Assembly: GCF_000011345.1 (NCBI RefSeq)
Contig: NC_004113.1
Location: 1,426,001-1,490,000, forward strand
Reading direction: 5' to 3'
From: Thermosynechococcus vestitus BP-1
GTDB lineage: Bacteria; Cyanobacteriota; Cyanobacteriia; Thermosynechococcales; Thermosynechococcaceae
DNA length: 64,000 nucleotides
The translations under genes were made by a program, and so were the position numbers. Position 1 is the first letter of the stretch. Each line of letters starts with the position of its first letter. Below are positions 46,810-57,680 of the stretch, in pieces. The notes under the pieces were generated by a model. The model did not search any database. It was not told where the DNA came from and saw nothing but the letters and a program-made list of their open reading frames with translations.

Positions 46810-47706
46810 TTAGGAAACGCTGATCTGACTGGATTGGTAGCCCGGGGGTTCAACGTGGATGACGATGCGAGCAGGCCCGTAGCGCTCCTGTAGCAGGGCT
46901 TCAACTTGCTCAGTAATGTCATGGGCCGTGGGAATATCTTCTGCCTCCACGATTAAGTGCATCTCGATAAATACTTGCCGCCCCACCATCCCCCGTGAGC
47001 TAATGTCGTGGCAATTAACGACACCGGGCACGCTCATCACCAGTTCATGAATGGCTTCTGGGGCGATCGCCACCGCATCCACCAGCCAAGGAATGTTACT
47101 TTTGAGGACTTCCCAGGCACTCCAAAAGACAAGAGCAGCCACGGGAAATGCCAGCACCACATCCAACCAAGCCCAGTTGAAACTCCACACTCCAATCAGC
47201 CCTAAAAGGACAATGATGGTTGTCCAAACATCGCTGAGGGTATGCTTGGCGTCGGCAATTAGAACAGAATTTTTAAGCCTGTGCCCCATATGGTGCTCAT
47301 AGAGGGTAAGGCCAATATTGAGGCCGAGAACCAAGATTAGAATCCAGAGTTCTGCCCCTGTAATTGTTACAGCATGGGTTTGATGTAAAAGGCGTTCAAC
47401 GGCACTTTGTAAAATCTCAAAGCAGACCATGCCCAAAAAGGCGGCAATGCCCAATGCACCAAGGGCTTCAAACTTTTGGTGACCGTAGGGGTGCTCGCGA
47501 TCGGGGTAGGGGTTAGCCCACTGCATAGCTACTAAGCCCAAGATGCTGCTACCGGCATCGGTCAGACTATGGAGGGCATCGGCTTGTAAACTCAGGGACT
47601 GACTGAGAACACCGACAATTGCTTTAATTGCCGTTAGGGCCACATTTACCCCCAGCGCTAAGAACAATACCCGCTGGGCTTGCTGGCGGTAGTCGGCCAC
47701 AGCCAT
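46810..47706 (-). CDS. Cation diffusion facilitator (CDF) transporter
   Basis: 298 aa with six TMs and a C-terminal cytoplasmic domain (about 210-290). The metal sites are HxxxD in TM2 (ADALHSLTD) and HxxxD in TM5 (DAKHTLSD), the pattern of Zn2+-type CDF exporters rather than the DxxxD pattern of Mn2+ types. It should exchange the metal against protons across the plasma membrane. ATG at 47706. The 3' neighbour on the same strand is the GGR-like gene. Confidence 0.9.
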   Translation of the reverse strand: MAVADYRQQAQRVLFLALGVNVALTAIKAIVGVLSQSLSLQADALHSLTDAGSSILGLVAMQWANPYPDREHPYGHQKFEALGALGIAAFLGMVCFEILQSAVERLLHQTHAVTITGAELWILILVLGLNIGLTLYEHHMGHRLKNSVLIADAKHTLSDVWTTIIVLLGLIGVWSFNWAWLDVVLAFPVAALVFWSAWEVLKSNIPWLVDAVAIAPEAIHELVMSVPGVVNCHDISSRGMVGRQVFIEMHLIVEAEDIPTAHDITEQVEALLQERYGPARIVIHVEPPGYQSSQISVS

Positions 47707-47722
47707 AGAGCATCACTGAACT

Positions 47723-49024
47723 TTAGGGATTAGGGCCCTGGGTCGGTCGCGCGGATTGAGGATTCCGTCGCTGGGCTAGGATGCGTTCATTGAGAACCGC
47801 TAGCGCCCGCATAAATTGGGGATCGCGATCGGTAGCAATGTCATCGCGAGTCAGTTGCTCCCGCTGCTGCTCCGTGAGCGTGACTTCAACATCGGGTTCA
47901 ATGCCCTTCTTATTAATATCGCGACCACTGGGGGTAAAGTATTTTGCGATCGTCACCGCAATCCCTGCCCCCTCTCCCACCGGTTGTACGGATTGGACTA
48001 AGCCTTTGCCAAAGCTCTTTGTACCCACCAAGATCGCTCGGTTATTGTCCTGCAAGGCACCGGCTAGAATCTCACTGGCACTGGCGGAACCGCCATCAAT
48101 CAGCACCACAAGGGGTTTATCGGTCAGAAAACCGCGACCTGCTCGCAGCCGTTCTGCTTCCCCTTGGCGATTGACCGTAGAGACAATATCCCCCTGCTTT
48201 AGAAACATGCGGGCAATTTCAGCACTGGCAAAGAGGAGGCCACCCGGATTCGAGCGTAAATCTAGAACATAGCCTTCAACCCCTTGCTTCTCTAACTCAC
48301 GAATGGCTGCCCGCATTTCCCCTGCTGCATTGGAGCTAAAAGTGACAAGGCGAATATAGCCCACCGGTCCTTGGGGAGTTTGGCGCAGGCTGTAGCGCAC
48401 AGGATGAATTTCAATACGGGCACGAGTAATCTCATAGTTCAAGATTTGATTGCCCCGCCGGATCGTCAGGCGCACTTTTGTATTCACCGGGCCACGGATC
48501 ATGCTGACTGCTTGGTTGAGATCCATGCCCTTGGTGGATTTGCCGTCAATTTTTAGGATCACATCCTTAGCCATTAAGCCCATCTCGGCGGCTGGGCTCC
48601 CTTCAATGGGAGAAACAACCGTGATCTCTTTTGTCTTTTCGTCCTGTGTAATCGTGATACCTACCCCCGTGAGTTCACCAGAGGTTTCAATTTGCATGGA
48701 TCGAAATTGCTCGGGATCCATAAAGCGGGTATAGGGATCATTGAGCTTTTCTAGCATTTCCCGCGCCGCTTTGTAGGCCTCTTCGGGCTTGGTATAGTTG
48801 CGGGAGAGAAATTCTCGCCGCACCGCACGCCAATCATTGCCATTAAAGGTGGCATCAACGTATTCACGGTCAATGACCTGCCACACTTCATCCACCAGTT
48901 CCTTCGGACTTTGGCGAAAACCCGCTAGGCTGCGGGACCAGTGAAGACCCGCACCCGTGACAGCAACCAATGCCGTCATGACCACTGTTGTACTGACAAC
49001 GAGCGTGCGGTGTGTGATTCCCAT
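47723..49024 (-). CDS. Carboxyl-terminal processing protease (S41, CtpB/CtpC type)
   Basis: 433-aa periplasmic/lumenal protease. A signal/anchor segment (about residues 8-28, LVVSTTVVMTALVAVTGAGL) is followed by a PDZ domain (about 105-185, GELTGVGITI...) and the S41 core with catalytic Ser in DGGSASASEIL and Lys in TKSFGKGLVQS. Cyanobacteria have CtpA, which matures D1, and CtpB/CtpC; assignment among them needs alignment. ATG at 49024 is preferred; the frame runs to a TTG at 49066. Confidence 0.9.
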   Translation of the reverse strand: MGITHRTLVVSTTVVMTALVAVTGAGLHWSRSLAGFRQSPKELVDEVWQVIDREYVDATFNGNDWRAVRREFLSRNYTKPEEAYKAAREMLEKLNDPYTRFMDPEQFRSMQIETSGELTGVGITITQDEKTKEITVVSPIEGSPAAEMGLMAKDVILKIDGKSTKGMDLNQAVSMIRGPVNTKVRLTIRRGNQILNYEITRARIEIHPVRYSLRQTPQGPVGYIRLVTFSSNAAGEMRAAIRELEKQGVEGYVLDLRSNPGGLLFASAEIARMFLKQGDIVSTVNRQGEAERLRAGRGFLTDKPLVVLIDGGSASASEILAGALQDNNRAILVGTKSFGKGLVQSVQPVGEGAGIAVTIAKYFTPSGRDINKKGIEPDVEVTLTEQQREQLTRDDIATDRDPQFMRALAVLNERILAQRRNPQSARPTQGPNP

Positions 49025-49143
49025 ATGATTTCGTCCTAAATTTTCAACCCTTGAGCCTACGCCCAATCTAGCACAAAGCCTGTCCTTGGCTGTGGGCGAT
49101 CGCTCGCTGAATTGGAAGGACGTTACTTCCTGTCAAAAAGTGC

Positions 49144-49497
49144 CTAGCCGCCAAATTGCCGCCGCACACAATGGTTCACACTGTCATCTAAGACACGTTG
49201 TGCCCGCTGCTGGCGACGGGACTGGGGTTGACCACCATTGGGATCAAGGGCTTGAAAATCGGCGTAGTCCAACCGCTCCTGAATATAGTTGATGGAGCAC
49301 CGACAAATATTACTCATCACTGCGCGAGGTACAATGGGCGCCGATCGCCGGCCACGCTCAATGCAGGCATCCATAAAACTATCCACAGCCACTTGGGGGT
49401 AGGGTTGGGGAATAGCGCGTGCTAGCAGTGTCAGGCTAGGAGCCAAGCCGCTACTCATTAAAATTAAAGACAATACTTTTAAAGACAATACTTTCAT
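49144..49497 (-). CDS. Small exported protein, unknown function
   Basis: 117 aa from ATG 49497. It has a hydrophobic leader with an internal repeat (KVLSLKVLSLILM) and cleavage probable near LLARA. The mature part has four Cys, including CRC in NICRCSINYIQERL, and a Q/R-rich C-terminus. I recognise no named family; similar small exported proteins occur in cyanobacteria. A longer ATG start at 49524 adds nine residues. Confidence 0.65.
   Translation of the reverse strand: MKVLSLKVLSLILMSSGLAPSLTLLARAIPQPYPQVAVDSFMDACIERGRRSAPIVPRAVMSNICRCSINYIQERLDYADFQALDPNGGQPQSRRQQRAQRVLDDSVNHCVRRQFGG
49466..49494. repeat. 15-nt tandem duplication
   Basis: AAAGACAATACTTT occurs twice with a 15-nt period (49466-49479 and 49481-49494), duplicating the five-residue unit KVLSL in the leader peptide of the gene at 49144-49497. 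The reading frame is kept. Confidence 0.85.
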
Positions 49498-49565
49498 CAG
49501 TAATAGACGCTTAGCCTCAAACATCCTCGGTATACCTTAGGACGCCCTTTTTCATGCAAAAAGTT

Positions 49566-50453
49566 TCAACCACTGAAGGCGCTATCATAGGCTGCATTCG
49601 AGCCCACTAGCATCGAGCCAATCCCTGAATCGGTAAAAATTTCCAGCAGCAGGGCGTGGGGCACTCGGCCATCAATAATGTGGGCTGCTTTCACGCCTTG
49701 GGCGAGCGATCGCACGCAACAGGTGACTTTAGGAATCATCCCCCCCGAGACAACCCCATCTTTAATCAGTTGCCGTGCTTCAGCAATGTCAAGGCGATAA
49801 ATAAGGGTACTGGGGTCACGATAATCCCGTAAAATACCGGCGGTGTCCGTCAGTAAAATCAGCTTTTCAGCCCCCAAGGCCGCTGCAATCTCGCCAGCAA
49901 CCGTATCGGCATTAATATTGTAGGCTTGCCCAGTATCATCGGCAGCCACACTGGAGATGACAGGAATATACCCTTTTTCCACCAGCGCTGTAATCACACG
50001 GGTATCCACCCCCTGCACTTCCCCCACAAAGCCAATGCTCTCTTCCCCTTTGGCACGGGCACGAATCAGGTTGCCATCTTTGCCACACAGCCCCACCGCT
50101 TGCCCGCCCGCCTGATTGATCAGGGTGACAATTTCTTTGTTGACACGGCCCACCAAGACCATCTCCACCACATCCATCGTCGCGGCATCGGTGACGCGCA
50201 GCCCATTTTTGAATTGCGGTTCAATGTTGAGCTTGGCGAGCCAAGTATTGATCTCTGGGCCACCCCCATGAACCACCACAGGGCGAATCCCCACATAGGA
50301 GAGAAAAACAATATCGCGAATCACGGAATCTTTGAGCTGCTCTTCCTTCATAGCGGCGCCGCCGTATTTGACAACAAAGGTGCGCCCGGCAAAGGCTTGG
50401 AGGTAAGGAAGGGCTTCACTGAGAACACGAACGCGATCGCTATCGCTGAGCAT
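49566..50453 (-). CDS. argB: N-acetylglutamate kinase
   Basis: 295-aa amino acid kinase catalysing the second step of arginine synthesis and, in cyanobacteria, the target of PII control. Motifs: VVKYGGAAM (ATP-binding Lys), [22 protein letters not shown] and [10 protein letters not shown]. The N-terminal helix ([18 protein letters not shown]) is the extension found in arginine-inhibited hexameric NAGKs. ATG at 50453. Confidence 0.96.
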   Translation of the reverse strand: MLSDSDRVRVLSEALPYLQAFAGRTFVVKYGGAAMKEEQLKDSVIRDIVFLSYVGIRPVVVHGGGPEINTWLAKLNIEPQFKNGLRVTDAATMDVVEMVLVGRVNKEIVTLINQAGGQAVGLCGKDGNLIRARAKGEESIGFVGEVQGVDTRVITALVEKGYIPVISSVAADDTGQAYNINADTVAGEIAAALGAEKLILLTDTAGILRDYRDPSTLIYRLDIAEARQLIKDGVVSGGMIPKVTCCVRSLAQGVKAAHIIDGRVPHALLLEIFTDSGIGSMLVGSNAAYDSAFSG

Positions 50454-50470
50454 AAAATTCTCTCATCATT

Positions 50471-50941
50471 CTAAAAATCTAAACAGGGACCAATGGGGGG
50501 CTTGGCAGAGGGGGAATCCTTCTCAGCGGCAATCGCCAAACGGGCGGCCAACACTGCCGCATAGTCGCGAATCAGCGACCAAATCAGGGGAGCCAGCCAG
50601 CCGCGCAACATCACTGAGCAGGAAATCTGACTGCCACAGACTGTCGATTCCAAACGATAGGTCACCCGTTCCTCTACTCCCGGTAAGACCAAAATGCGAA
50701 TACTCAAGAGTTTCCCTGGTGAGACCCGTTCGACAAAAATCTGAATCGGCCAGGGAATCCAACGGGTCATTGCTTGGAAAATAAACCCCGGCTTGGGTAC
50801 AAGTCCGTAGGGCACATTCGTGCGCAAAATCAAGGGATGCCATGACACATCGGCCAAATTCATCACTTTGCGCCAGATCAAATCCACCGATGCAGAGCTA
50901 AGGGCCTGATAGGTGCCTGCTAATGGCCAACTATAGGTCAT
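50471..50941 (-). CDS. SRPBCC-like protein
   Basis: 156 aa from ATG 50941. The pattern (SSASVDLIWRKVMNLADVSWHPLI; VSPGKLLSIRILVLPGVEERVTYRLEST) resembles the helix-grip SRPBCC/START-like fold, which binds hydrophobic ligands. No catalytic motif is evident. It lies 17 nt upstream of argB on the same strand. Confidence in the gene is good, in the fold moderate. Confidence 0.68.
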   Translation of the reverse strand: MTYSWPLAGTYQALSSASVDLIWRKVMNLADVSWHPLILRTNVPYGLVPKPGFIFQAMTRWIPWPIQIFVERVSPGKLLSIRILVLPGVEERVTYRLESTVCGSQISCSVMLRGWLAPLIWSLIRDYAAVLAARLAIAAEKDSPSAKPPIGPCLDF

Positions 50942-51120
50942 TGGTTGTTTTTTCTTTGGTTGACGACAGCGATCGGCCACAGTCTTGTTACCCTGATATT
51001 CCTGAGGACTTGGACACCAAGAAAGAATAAATAATCGTCTGAACCCTTGATTGAGCTAAGAACCTTACCTATATTAGAACAGAATTTTCCGAGCAGGAGT
51101 TTCGTAACCCTGTGTAACAA

Positions 51121-51366
51121 TTATTTTTCTAAACGCACGGCATACCACTGCAGGTAGCCACCATTGGCCAATTGCAGTTCACAAGCCGTTGTCATCAGGT
51201 ACTGGGCACGACTTTCCACATCGGGCAAGGCCAGCAGATCTGGTGAGAGGGAAACCTCTGTTCCTGTTAAGTACTCCATCAGTTTGGCCTGTAGCTCCAT
51301 GGGCGTGAGAAAGGTCTCAGCGCGGGTAGTGGATTCAAGGACAACGTACATCTCTTCCGTGAACAT
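51121..51366 (-). CDS. crr7: CRR7-like NDH-1 assembly factor
   Basis: 81 aa from ATG 51366 (MFTEEMYVVLE). The C-terminal block AQYLMTTACELQLANGGYLQWYAVRLEK is characteristic of the chlororespiratory reduction 7 family, involved in NDH-1 (cyclic electron flow) complex assembly. A 190-bp IS605-derived element ends 12 nt upstream of the start, so its native leader has been replaced. The frame stays open through part of that element to an ATG at 51462, which could add 32 non-family residues. Confidence 0.82.
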   Translation of the reverse strand: MFTEEMYVVLESTTRAETFLTPMELQAKLMEYLTGTEVSLSPDLLALPDVESRAQYLMTTACELQLANGGYLQWYAVRLEK

Positions 51367-51378
51367 CGCTCCTGTGAC

Positions 51379-51568
51379 CAATGAAATGGGATACAAGCCC
51401 CGTCCTTGTAGGACGGCTTTTGTGATATTTGTGCTAGAATGTGGGAAGTCGCCATAGGACATTGGGAGACTTTAAATGGACGTGGAGAGGCCGTAAGACT
51501 ACCTCGGTAGCAGGTTTCTGTGAAGCGTCAAGGAATCCTCGCTCCTTTGGGACGAGGAGGTATGTCAA
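51379..51568 (+). mobile_element. 190-bp IS605-derived MITE
   Basis: Left end (after TGAC at 51375-51378) starts CAATGAAATGGGATACAAGC, exactly as in the 1675-bp element, with hairpin at about 51394-51417. The right end keeps the TGGACG.../GTAAGACTACCTCGGTAGCA/GTGAAGCGTCAA segment, a stem-loop (51537-51558, CCTCG/CGAGG) and TCAA at 51565-51568. The interior is a fusion of the first and last codons of tnpA; tnpB coding is lost. It can move only with TnpA in trans, and the intact tnpA at 21301-21699 is an obvious source. It is inserted between the CAP gene and crr7. Confidence 0.88.
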
Positions 51569-51588
51569 CAAGTTTTGCCCCTCTTACT
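51475..51588 (+). ncRNA. Putative omegaRNA-like RNA of the MITE
   Basis: The retained segment matches the right end of the autonomous IS605 copy although it no longer codes for TnpB. If transcribed, it would carry about 20 nt of flank (51569-51588) as guide and could in principle be used by the TnpB encoded at 21751-22929. No promoter is proven; a TAGAAT hexamer at 51435-51440 is a possible -10. Confidence 0.3.
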
Positions 51589-52183
51589 GGGGTTGCAGCG
51601 CAAACATTTGTACAGCATAAACCTCCCTCCGTGCTGAATTCAAAGCAATACCAAAACCAAAACGGGTAAATTCAGGCCGAAGGATATTTTGGCGGTGCCC
51701 TTCACTATCCATCCAGCCTTTTTGGCAACGCTCAATCAGCTGATAGTTGAGCACCAATCCGAGGGTGCCCTTCTGTTGCATGATATTTTCACCGACGCCA
51801 CCGCGACCCCCTAGGGCGATAAAGCGATCCATTGGCGATTGTCCCTCGAGATTGATATGGCTAAAGTATTGGCGTTTGAGCATATCTTCGGCATGGCGCT
51901 GGGCTGCCTCGCTAAGTACCTCATCGGCGACAAGGGGCGGCAGTCCATTGAGCTGGCGATCGCGATTCACCAATTGTAGGGCAAAGGCTCGCACTTCCCC
52001 AAGGGAACGCTGCCACTGAGCAGTCATCACATCTACCTGGGGCGCACCAATTTGCCAGTCTTGTCCCCCTTGGCCGTTGCTGAGGTGAAAATACTCCTTG
52101 GCCGCTGCAAGGGCAATGCCAAGGGTTAAGGTGATGTACAAAAAGACCTGCAGCCGTTTTTGATTGAGCCGACGGTTACTCAT
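51584..52183 (-). CDS. CAP (SCP/PR1)-domain protein, membrane-anchored
   Basis: 199 aa from ATG 52183 with an N-terminal TM (about 12-30) and a CAP domain (about 65-199): LVNRDRQLNGLPPLVADEVLSEAAQRHAEDM, YFSHINLEGQSPMDR, GENI and GHRQNILRPEFTRFGFGI. The His/Glu pair of the CAP cavity is present. Bacterial CAP proteins are extracytoplasmic with poorly known roles. A longer start at 52225 is possible. Confidence 0.85.
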   Translation of the reverse strand: MSNRRLNQKRLQVFLYITLTLGIALAAAKEYFHLSNGQGGQDWQIGAPQVDVMTAQWQRSLGEVRAFALQLVNRDRQLNGLPPLVADEVLSEAAQRHAEDMLKRQYFSHINLEGQSPMDRFIALGGRGGVGENIMQQKGTLGLVLNYQLIERCQKGWMDSEGHRQNILRPEFTRFGFGIALNSARREVYAVQMFALQPQ

Positions 52184-52356
52184 GGCTAAGAAGTCTGCTG
52201 ATGTGTTGCCAGGATGGGCGAGCAAGTGCGGAATCCTCTACATCTTCTCGTATTGCCCTAAGACACTGCTCCAGAGTATTGTGAACACTGGCTTGCAGTC
52301 TGCGAAGTTTGCAGTTCCTCAATCCCGATCTCCAAGTTACTATTACTAAAGGATAG

Positions 52357-53994
<1,638 letters not shown>

Positions 53995-54022
53995 GCTGGT
54001 TGCCCTAGTACGTTGCTATTTT

Positions 54023-54053
54023 CTCTCCTCTCTAACTGGGGGGAGAGTTTTTT
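54023..54053 (+). terminator. groEL intrinsic terminator
   Basis: Stem CTCTCC (54023-54028) with GGAGAG (54042-54047), followed directly by TTTTTT, 26 nt after the groEL stop. Confidence 0.85.
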
Positions 54054-54061
54054 ATTCATAG

Positions 54062-56068
54062 CTAAAATTGCAGGGCGTTCTGGGTGACTTGGGCGATCGC
54101 CTGATCGGTGGCCTTAGGTAGATGGTAATACTTACCCCCCGCTTGCTGTGCCAATTCCTTGCCCATCCCTGTGGAGACAAACTTATTCTCAGTATCAATG
54201 ACCAAGAGCTTTAGACCCAGGGCTTGAATCTTGGCGGCAATTTCCAGTACCTCGGCTTTGACATCCGGCTTCGTCTGCGGCGGTAGGGTTTCCCCAAGGG
54301 AACGGCTCAAGGGGACGTTGCCCCGACCATCGGTGATGGCCACAATCATCACTTGACCAATTTCACCGCTTTGGCGGGCATTCAAGCCCACCCGTACCGC
54401 TTGGGTGAGGCCGTGGGCAAGGGGGGAGCCACCCCCACAGGGGAGCGTTTCCAGGCGCCGCCGCGCTGCCTCAATGGAGCGGGTGGGGGGTAGGAGCACC
54501 TCTGCCTGTTCACCGCGAAAGGGAATGAGAGCCACCATATCACGGTTTTGATAGGCTTGGGTCAAAAGGCGTAGGACAGCTCCTTTGGCGGAGTTCATCC
54601 GGTTCAGCGCCATCGACCCAGAGGCATCCACAACAAAGATAATCAAGGCACCCGCTTTGCGCACTAGGCGTTTGATCCGCAGATCACTGTTTTCAACAAT
54701 AACGCGGCGTTGGGGTTGACGTAGGCGACGGGATTTTTGGTAGGGAGCCGCGCTGCGCAGGGTGGCATCCACGGCAATTCGCCCCCCTCGACCACGGGGC
54801 AAAATGGGGCGGATGTAGCGACCGCGATCTTGGGAGTAAATGAGGCTGCGACTCCCCGATTTCCCTTGGCGTTGGGTCAGTTGGGCAAAGTAGAGCACTG
54901 ACTCATCCAAGACCGTGCCATCGGCTTCAAAGACAAATTCTTCAGGAATGGGTGGGGTCTGCTGCTGCTCTTCCGGTGGCGTCTCTGGTTCATCGGGTTC
55001 TGCGTTGGGGTCAGACTGCTGGTTCTCTGGGGGGGGCGGCGGGGGTGGCGGTGGCTGCTCCGGGGGCGGTTCCAGTTGAGTGGCTCGCGGCACAATCACC
55101 AGTTCAACAGCGCGGCGGAGGTCCTCGGCATTGACTTCACTACGACCATTAAGGGCAGCGTGGGCTTTGGCTACCCGCACCGCAAAGAGTTCTGCCCGAT
55201 GACCCTGCACGCCGGCTCGTAGGGCTTCGGTGACGAGATAGGCAATTTGCTGCCGTTGAATTTTCACCTCCTTGAGCCATTCCCGCGCCAGGATAATTTG
55301 GGTGCGCAGATCCTCTAGCTCAGCTTCGTACTGCTGCAAAAAGGCCTGGGGCGAATCCGCAAATTGGGTGGCATGATCCACCGCTGCGACCCGCTCATCC
55401 AAGCCCAGCACCTGATCCGCTGATAGGGCGATCGCAAATCGATCGAGCAGATGGGGTGGGACTTCCCCTTCTTCGGGGTTAAACGTGGCAATTAAAAGGG
55501 GACGACAGGGATGATCTAGACTAATCCCCTCCCGCTCGATTTGGTTGCGCCCAGCACTAAGCACCGCCATCAGGACATTGGCCAGTTGCTCGTCCAAGAG
55601 ATTCATTTCATCCACATAGAGCACCCCCCGGTGGGCTGCCGCCAATAGGCCGGGCTGAAAAACCGCTTCGCCCCGCTGCACTGATTGACTCACATCCACG
55701 GCCCCCAAGAGGCGATCCTCCGTTACCCCTAGGGGAATTTGCACAAAGGGGGCTGGAATGACTTTGGTTTTCAACTCCCCATGGGGATGGCTTTGGCGCC
55801 AAGCCTGCAAGCGGCTATCCCACTCTTGAGGGCATTCAGGGTCGGGGTTGGCAATGATCGGTACTGGAATCTCCCCCTGATCAATGACTTCAATAGGGGG
55901 CAATAGGGCATGAATTCCCCGCGCCAGCACGGATTTGGCAGTACCGCGCCGCCCCGCAATGATCACTCCCCCCAAACCGGGATCAACGGCGGCCAACAGC
56001 AGTGCCAGCTTAATAGCCTCTTGACCAACGATAGCAGTGATGGGAAAGGGGGCGATCGCGAGCGTCAT
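54062..56068 (-). CDS. chlD: Magnesium chelatase subunit ChlD
   Basis: 668-aa regulatory subunit of Mg-chelatase, inserting Mg2+ into protoporphyrin IX at the chlorophyll branch point. The N-terminal AAA+ domain is degenerate at Walker A (GRRGTAKS) and has [10 protein letters not shown]. The linker (about 325-375) is rich in Pro and acidic residues. The C-terminal von Willebrand A domain has the MIDAS motif DASGSM and ends with [17 protein letters not shown]. It is convergent with groEL. Confidence 0.95.
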   Translation of the reverse strand: MTLAIAPFPITAIVGQEAIKLALLLAAVDPGLGGVIIAGRRGTAKSVLARGIHALLPPIEVIDQGEIPVPIIANPDPECPQEWDSRLQAWRQSHPHGELKTKVIPAPFVQIPLGVTEDRLLGAVDVSQSVQRGEAVFQPGLLAAAHRGVLYVDEMNLLDEQLANVLMAVLSAGRNQIEREGISLDHPCRPLLIATFNPEEGEVPPHLLDRFAIALSADQVLGLDERVAAVDHATQFADSPQAFLQQYEAELEDLRTQIILAREWLKEVKIQRQQIAYLVTEALRAGVQGHRAELFAVRVAKAHAALNGRSEVNAEDLRRAVELVIVPRATQLEPPPEQPPPPPPPPPENQQSDPNAEPDEPETPPEEQQQTPPIPEEFVFEADGTVLDESVLYFAQLTQRQGKSGSRSLIYSQDRGRYIRPILPRGRGGRIAVDATLRSAAPYQKSRRLRQPQRRVIVENSDLRIKRLVRKAGALIIFVVDASGSMALNRMNSAKGAVLRLLTQAYQNRDMVALIPFRGEQAEVLLPPTRSIEAARRRLETLPCGGGSPLAHGLTQAVRVGLNARQSGEIGQVMIVAITDGRGNVPLSRSLGETLPPQTKPDVKAEVLEIAAKIQALGLKLLVIDTENKFVSTGMGKELAQQAGGKYYHLPKATDQAIAQVTQNALQF

Positions 56069-56188
56069 TGCATCCTTTTGGGTAAACAGCAGTGATCATT
56101 CCTATCTTACCGAGGGCGGCAGCGCTTTCCCGCCTCCTTGGCTAGAGTGGAGTGAGAAACCCATAAAAACCCATAAGGAATCCCACTC

Positions 56189-56551
56189 ATGAAATCCTTT
56201 GGGCAGACCACTGCTGCCGTGACCCTCTTGATCCTGACACCTCTGGCGGCGCTGGCACGTCCCCTCTCCTGTCGCTCCTACGAGAGGACGTTTGTAGCCA
56301 CGCAGACCCGTAGCTATTGGGTGACTATCTGTGGGGGCGATCGCCCTGCCTACTATATGGCACGACACAAGCAGGATCCGCGCCTATCGATTCGGCTGCC
56401 GCTGCGGGATTGGAGTCCTCAAGGGTACTATTTTGAAGCAGTTAATGGTGAGTACACGTATCTATTGACTAAAACACCCCAGGGAATCTTCTTGACCGTC
56501 AATCGCGGTACCTATGAATTGCTGCGCGAACCTGTTTTGGAGCCATGGTAA
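56189..56551 (+). CDS. Small exported protein, unknown function
   Basis: 120 aa with a clear signal peptide (TTAAVTLLILTPLAALA, cut after ALA) and a mature domain with two Cys (LSCRSYERT; VTICGGDRP) that could pair. The mature region is rich in aromatic residues and beta-prone. I recognise no named domain; similar small proteins occur in cyanobacteria. Confidence 0.75.
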   Translation: MKSFGQTTAAVTLLILTPLAALARPLSCRSYERTFVATQTRSYWVTICGGDRPAYYMARHKQDPRLSIRLPLRDWSPQGYYFEAVNGEYTYLLTKTPQGIFLTVNRGTYELLREPVLEPW

Positions 56552-56637
56552 GCAAAGGCACCCCCTTCGCTGAACTACCCAGATGGGGAATTTCACGGGA
56601 AATGTTAGAATCAGCTCTTGTTAACTGAGGTCGCTCT

Positions 56638-56739
56638 ATGGCAGAAGAGATTTTCAACACTGCGGTAATTACCTTTACACTGGTTCTGGTGGGTTTAGGT
56701 GCAGGCTACCTGCTGTTGCGCTTGACCCCAGACGATTAA
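56638..56739 (+). CDS. petM: Cytochrome b6f subunit PetM (PetM-like)
   Basis: 33 aa: short acidic N-terminus (MAEEIF), one TM ([20 protein letters not shown]) and tail TPDD. Size, topology and the G-L-G-x-G-x-L-L-L-x-L pattern fit PetM, subunit VII of the b6f complex. Other one-helix photosynthetic subunits cannot be excluded by eye. Confidence 0.7.
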   Translation: MAEEIFNTAVITFTLVLVGLGAGYLLLRLTPDD

Positions 56740-56750
56740 GCAAAACGCCC

Positions 56751-57680
56751 CTAGCCGGCAAAGAGCACGAGCCACAGGGGCAACAAAAGAATTAAGACAA
56801 ACAGACTAGTCAAAATTAAGCTAGCGGCAAAGGCGCGGTCTAAGTGATAAACATCTGCTAAGATCAGCGTCATAAAGGCGGGGGGCATCCCTGCTTGGAG
56901 TACCATCCCTAGGCGTGGCGGACCTGTGACCCCAAACAGGGTTAACCCTATTCCCAGCAGCAGTGGCACCAACAACATCTTGATGGTCAAACAGGGAAGA
57001 ATGCGCTGCCATTGCAGCTTGAGGGGGGCTTCCCCAAGGCAGATGCCCATATAGATGAGTCCAGCAATCACCATTAACCACGCCAAGGTCAAGAGGCCCT
57101 GTTGAGCGATCGCCGGTAGGGGATGTTGTCGCAGCAGCAGTCCGACGCCGACACACCAGAGGGTTGGATTACGGCCAATGTGCCACAGCAGTTTTGAGAT
57201 GGAAATTGCGCGATCGCCAAAACTTGCCGCCACCCCAATGCCCGCACTATAGGAAATGAGGAGGGTTCCCATCAGATCAAAAAACAACGCCCAGCTAAAG
57301 TGTTCCTGGCCCAACAGTCGCCAAGTAATCGGAAAGCCAATAAAACCGGTATTGCCCACCATGGTCGCCAAGAGAAAACTGCCCTGCTCCTGCCGAGTGT
57401 GAGCAGGATATTGCTGCAACCACAGCCACGCCAAACCAACGCCGATCCCCATCCCTAGCCACGCCAACAGGGGAGCCAAGGTACTGTGACCTGCAATTTT
57501 GGTTGTGACAATAAAGCTCAATGCCGTTAGGGGCGTCCCCACCCAGAATAGCCCTTGTGCTAGCCAACCCCCCGTCCTTGGGGGTAAAAAGCGACTACTG
57601 CCATAGCCAATGCCCATGCATAGAAAGACCCATCCATACAGTTCAGCGAGGGTTGGCAGTAGGGTAAGGAGAATTTTCAC
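56751..57680 (-). CDS. AEC-family membrane transporter
   Basis: 309 aa from GTG 57680 with about ten TMs in two halves, resembling auxin efflux carrier/malonate-permease-like proteins: GNTGFIGFPITWRLLGQEHFS in the first crossover and QAGMPPAFMTLILADVYHLD in the second. The start overlaps the cbiM end by 38 nt, so it is coupled to the cobalt-type cluster. An upstream frame to 57788 is cbiM shadow. The substrate is unknown. Confidence 0.8.
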   Translation of the reverse strand: MKILLTLLPTLAELYGWVFLCMGIGYGSSRFLPPRTGGWLAQGLFWVGTPLTALSFIVTTKIAGHSTLAPLLAWLGMGIGVGLAWLWLQQYPAHTRQEQGSFLLATMVGNTGFIGFPITWRLLGQEHFSWALFFDLMGTLLISYSAGIGVAASFGDRAISISKLLWHIGRNPTLWCVGVGLLLRQHPLPAIAQQGLLTLAWLMVIAGLIYMGICLGEAPLKLQWQRILPCLTIKMLLVPLLLGIGLTLFGVTGPPRLGMVLQAGMPPAFMTLILADVYHLDRAFAASLILTSLFVLILLLPLWLVLFAG

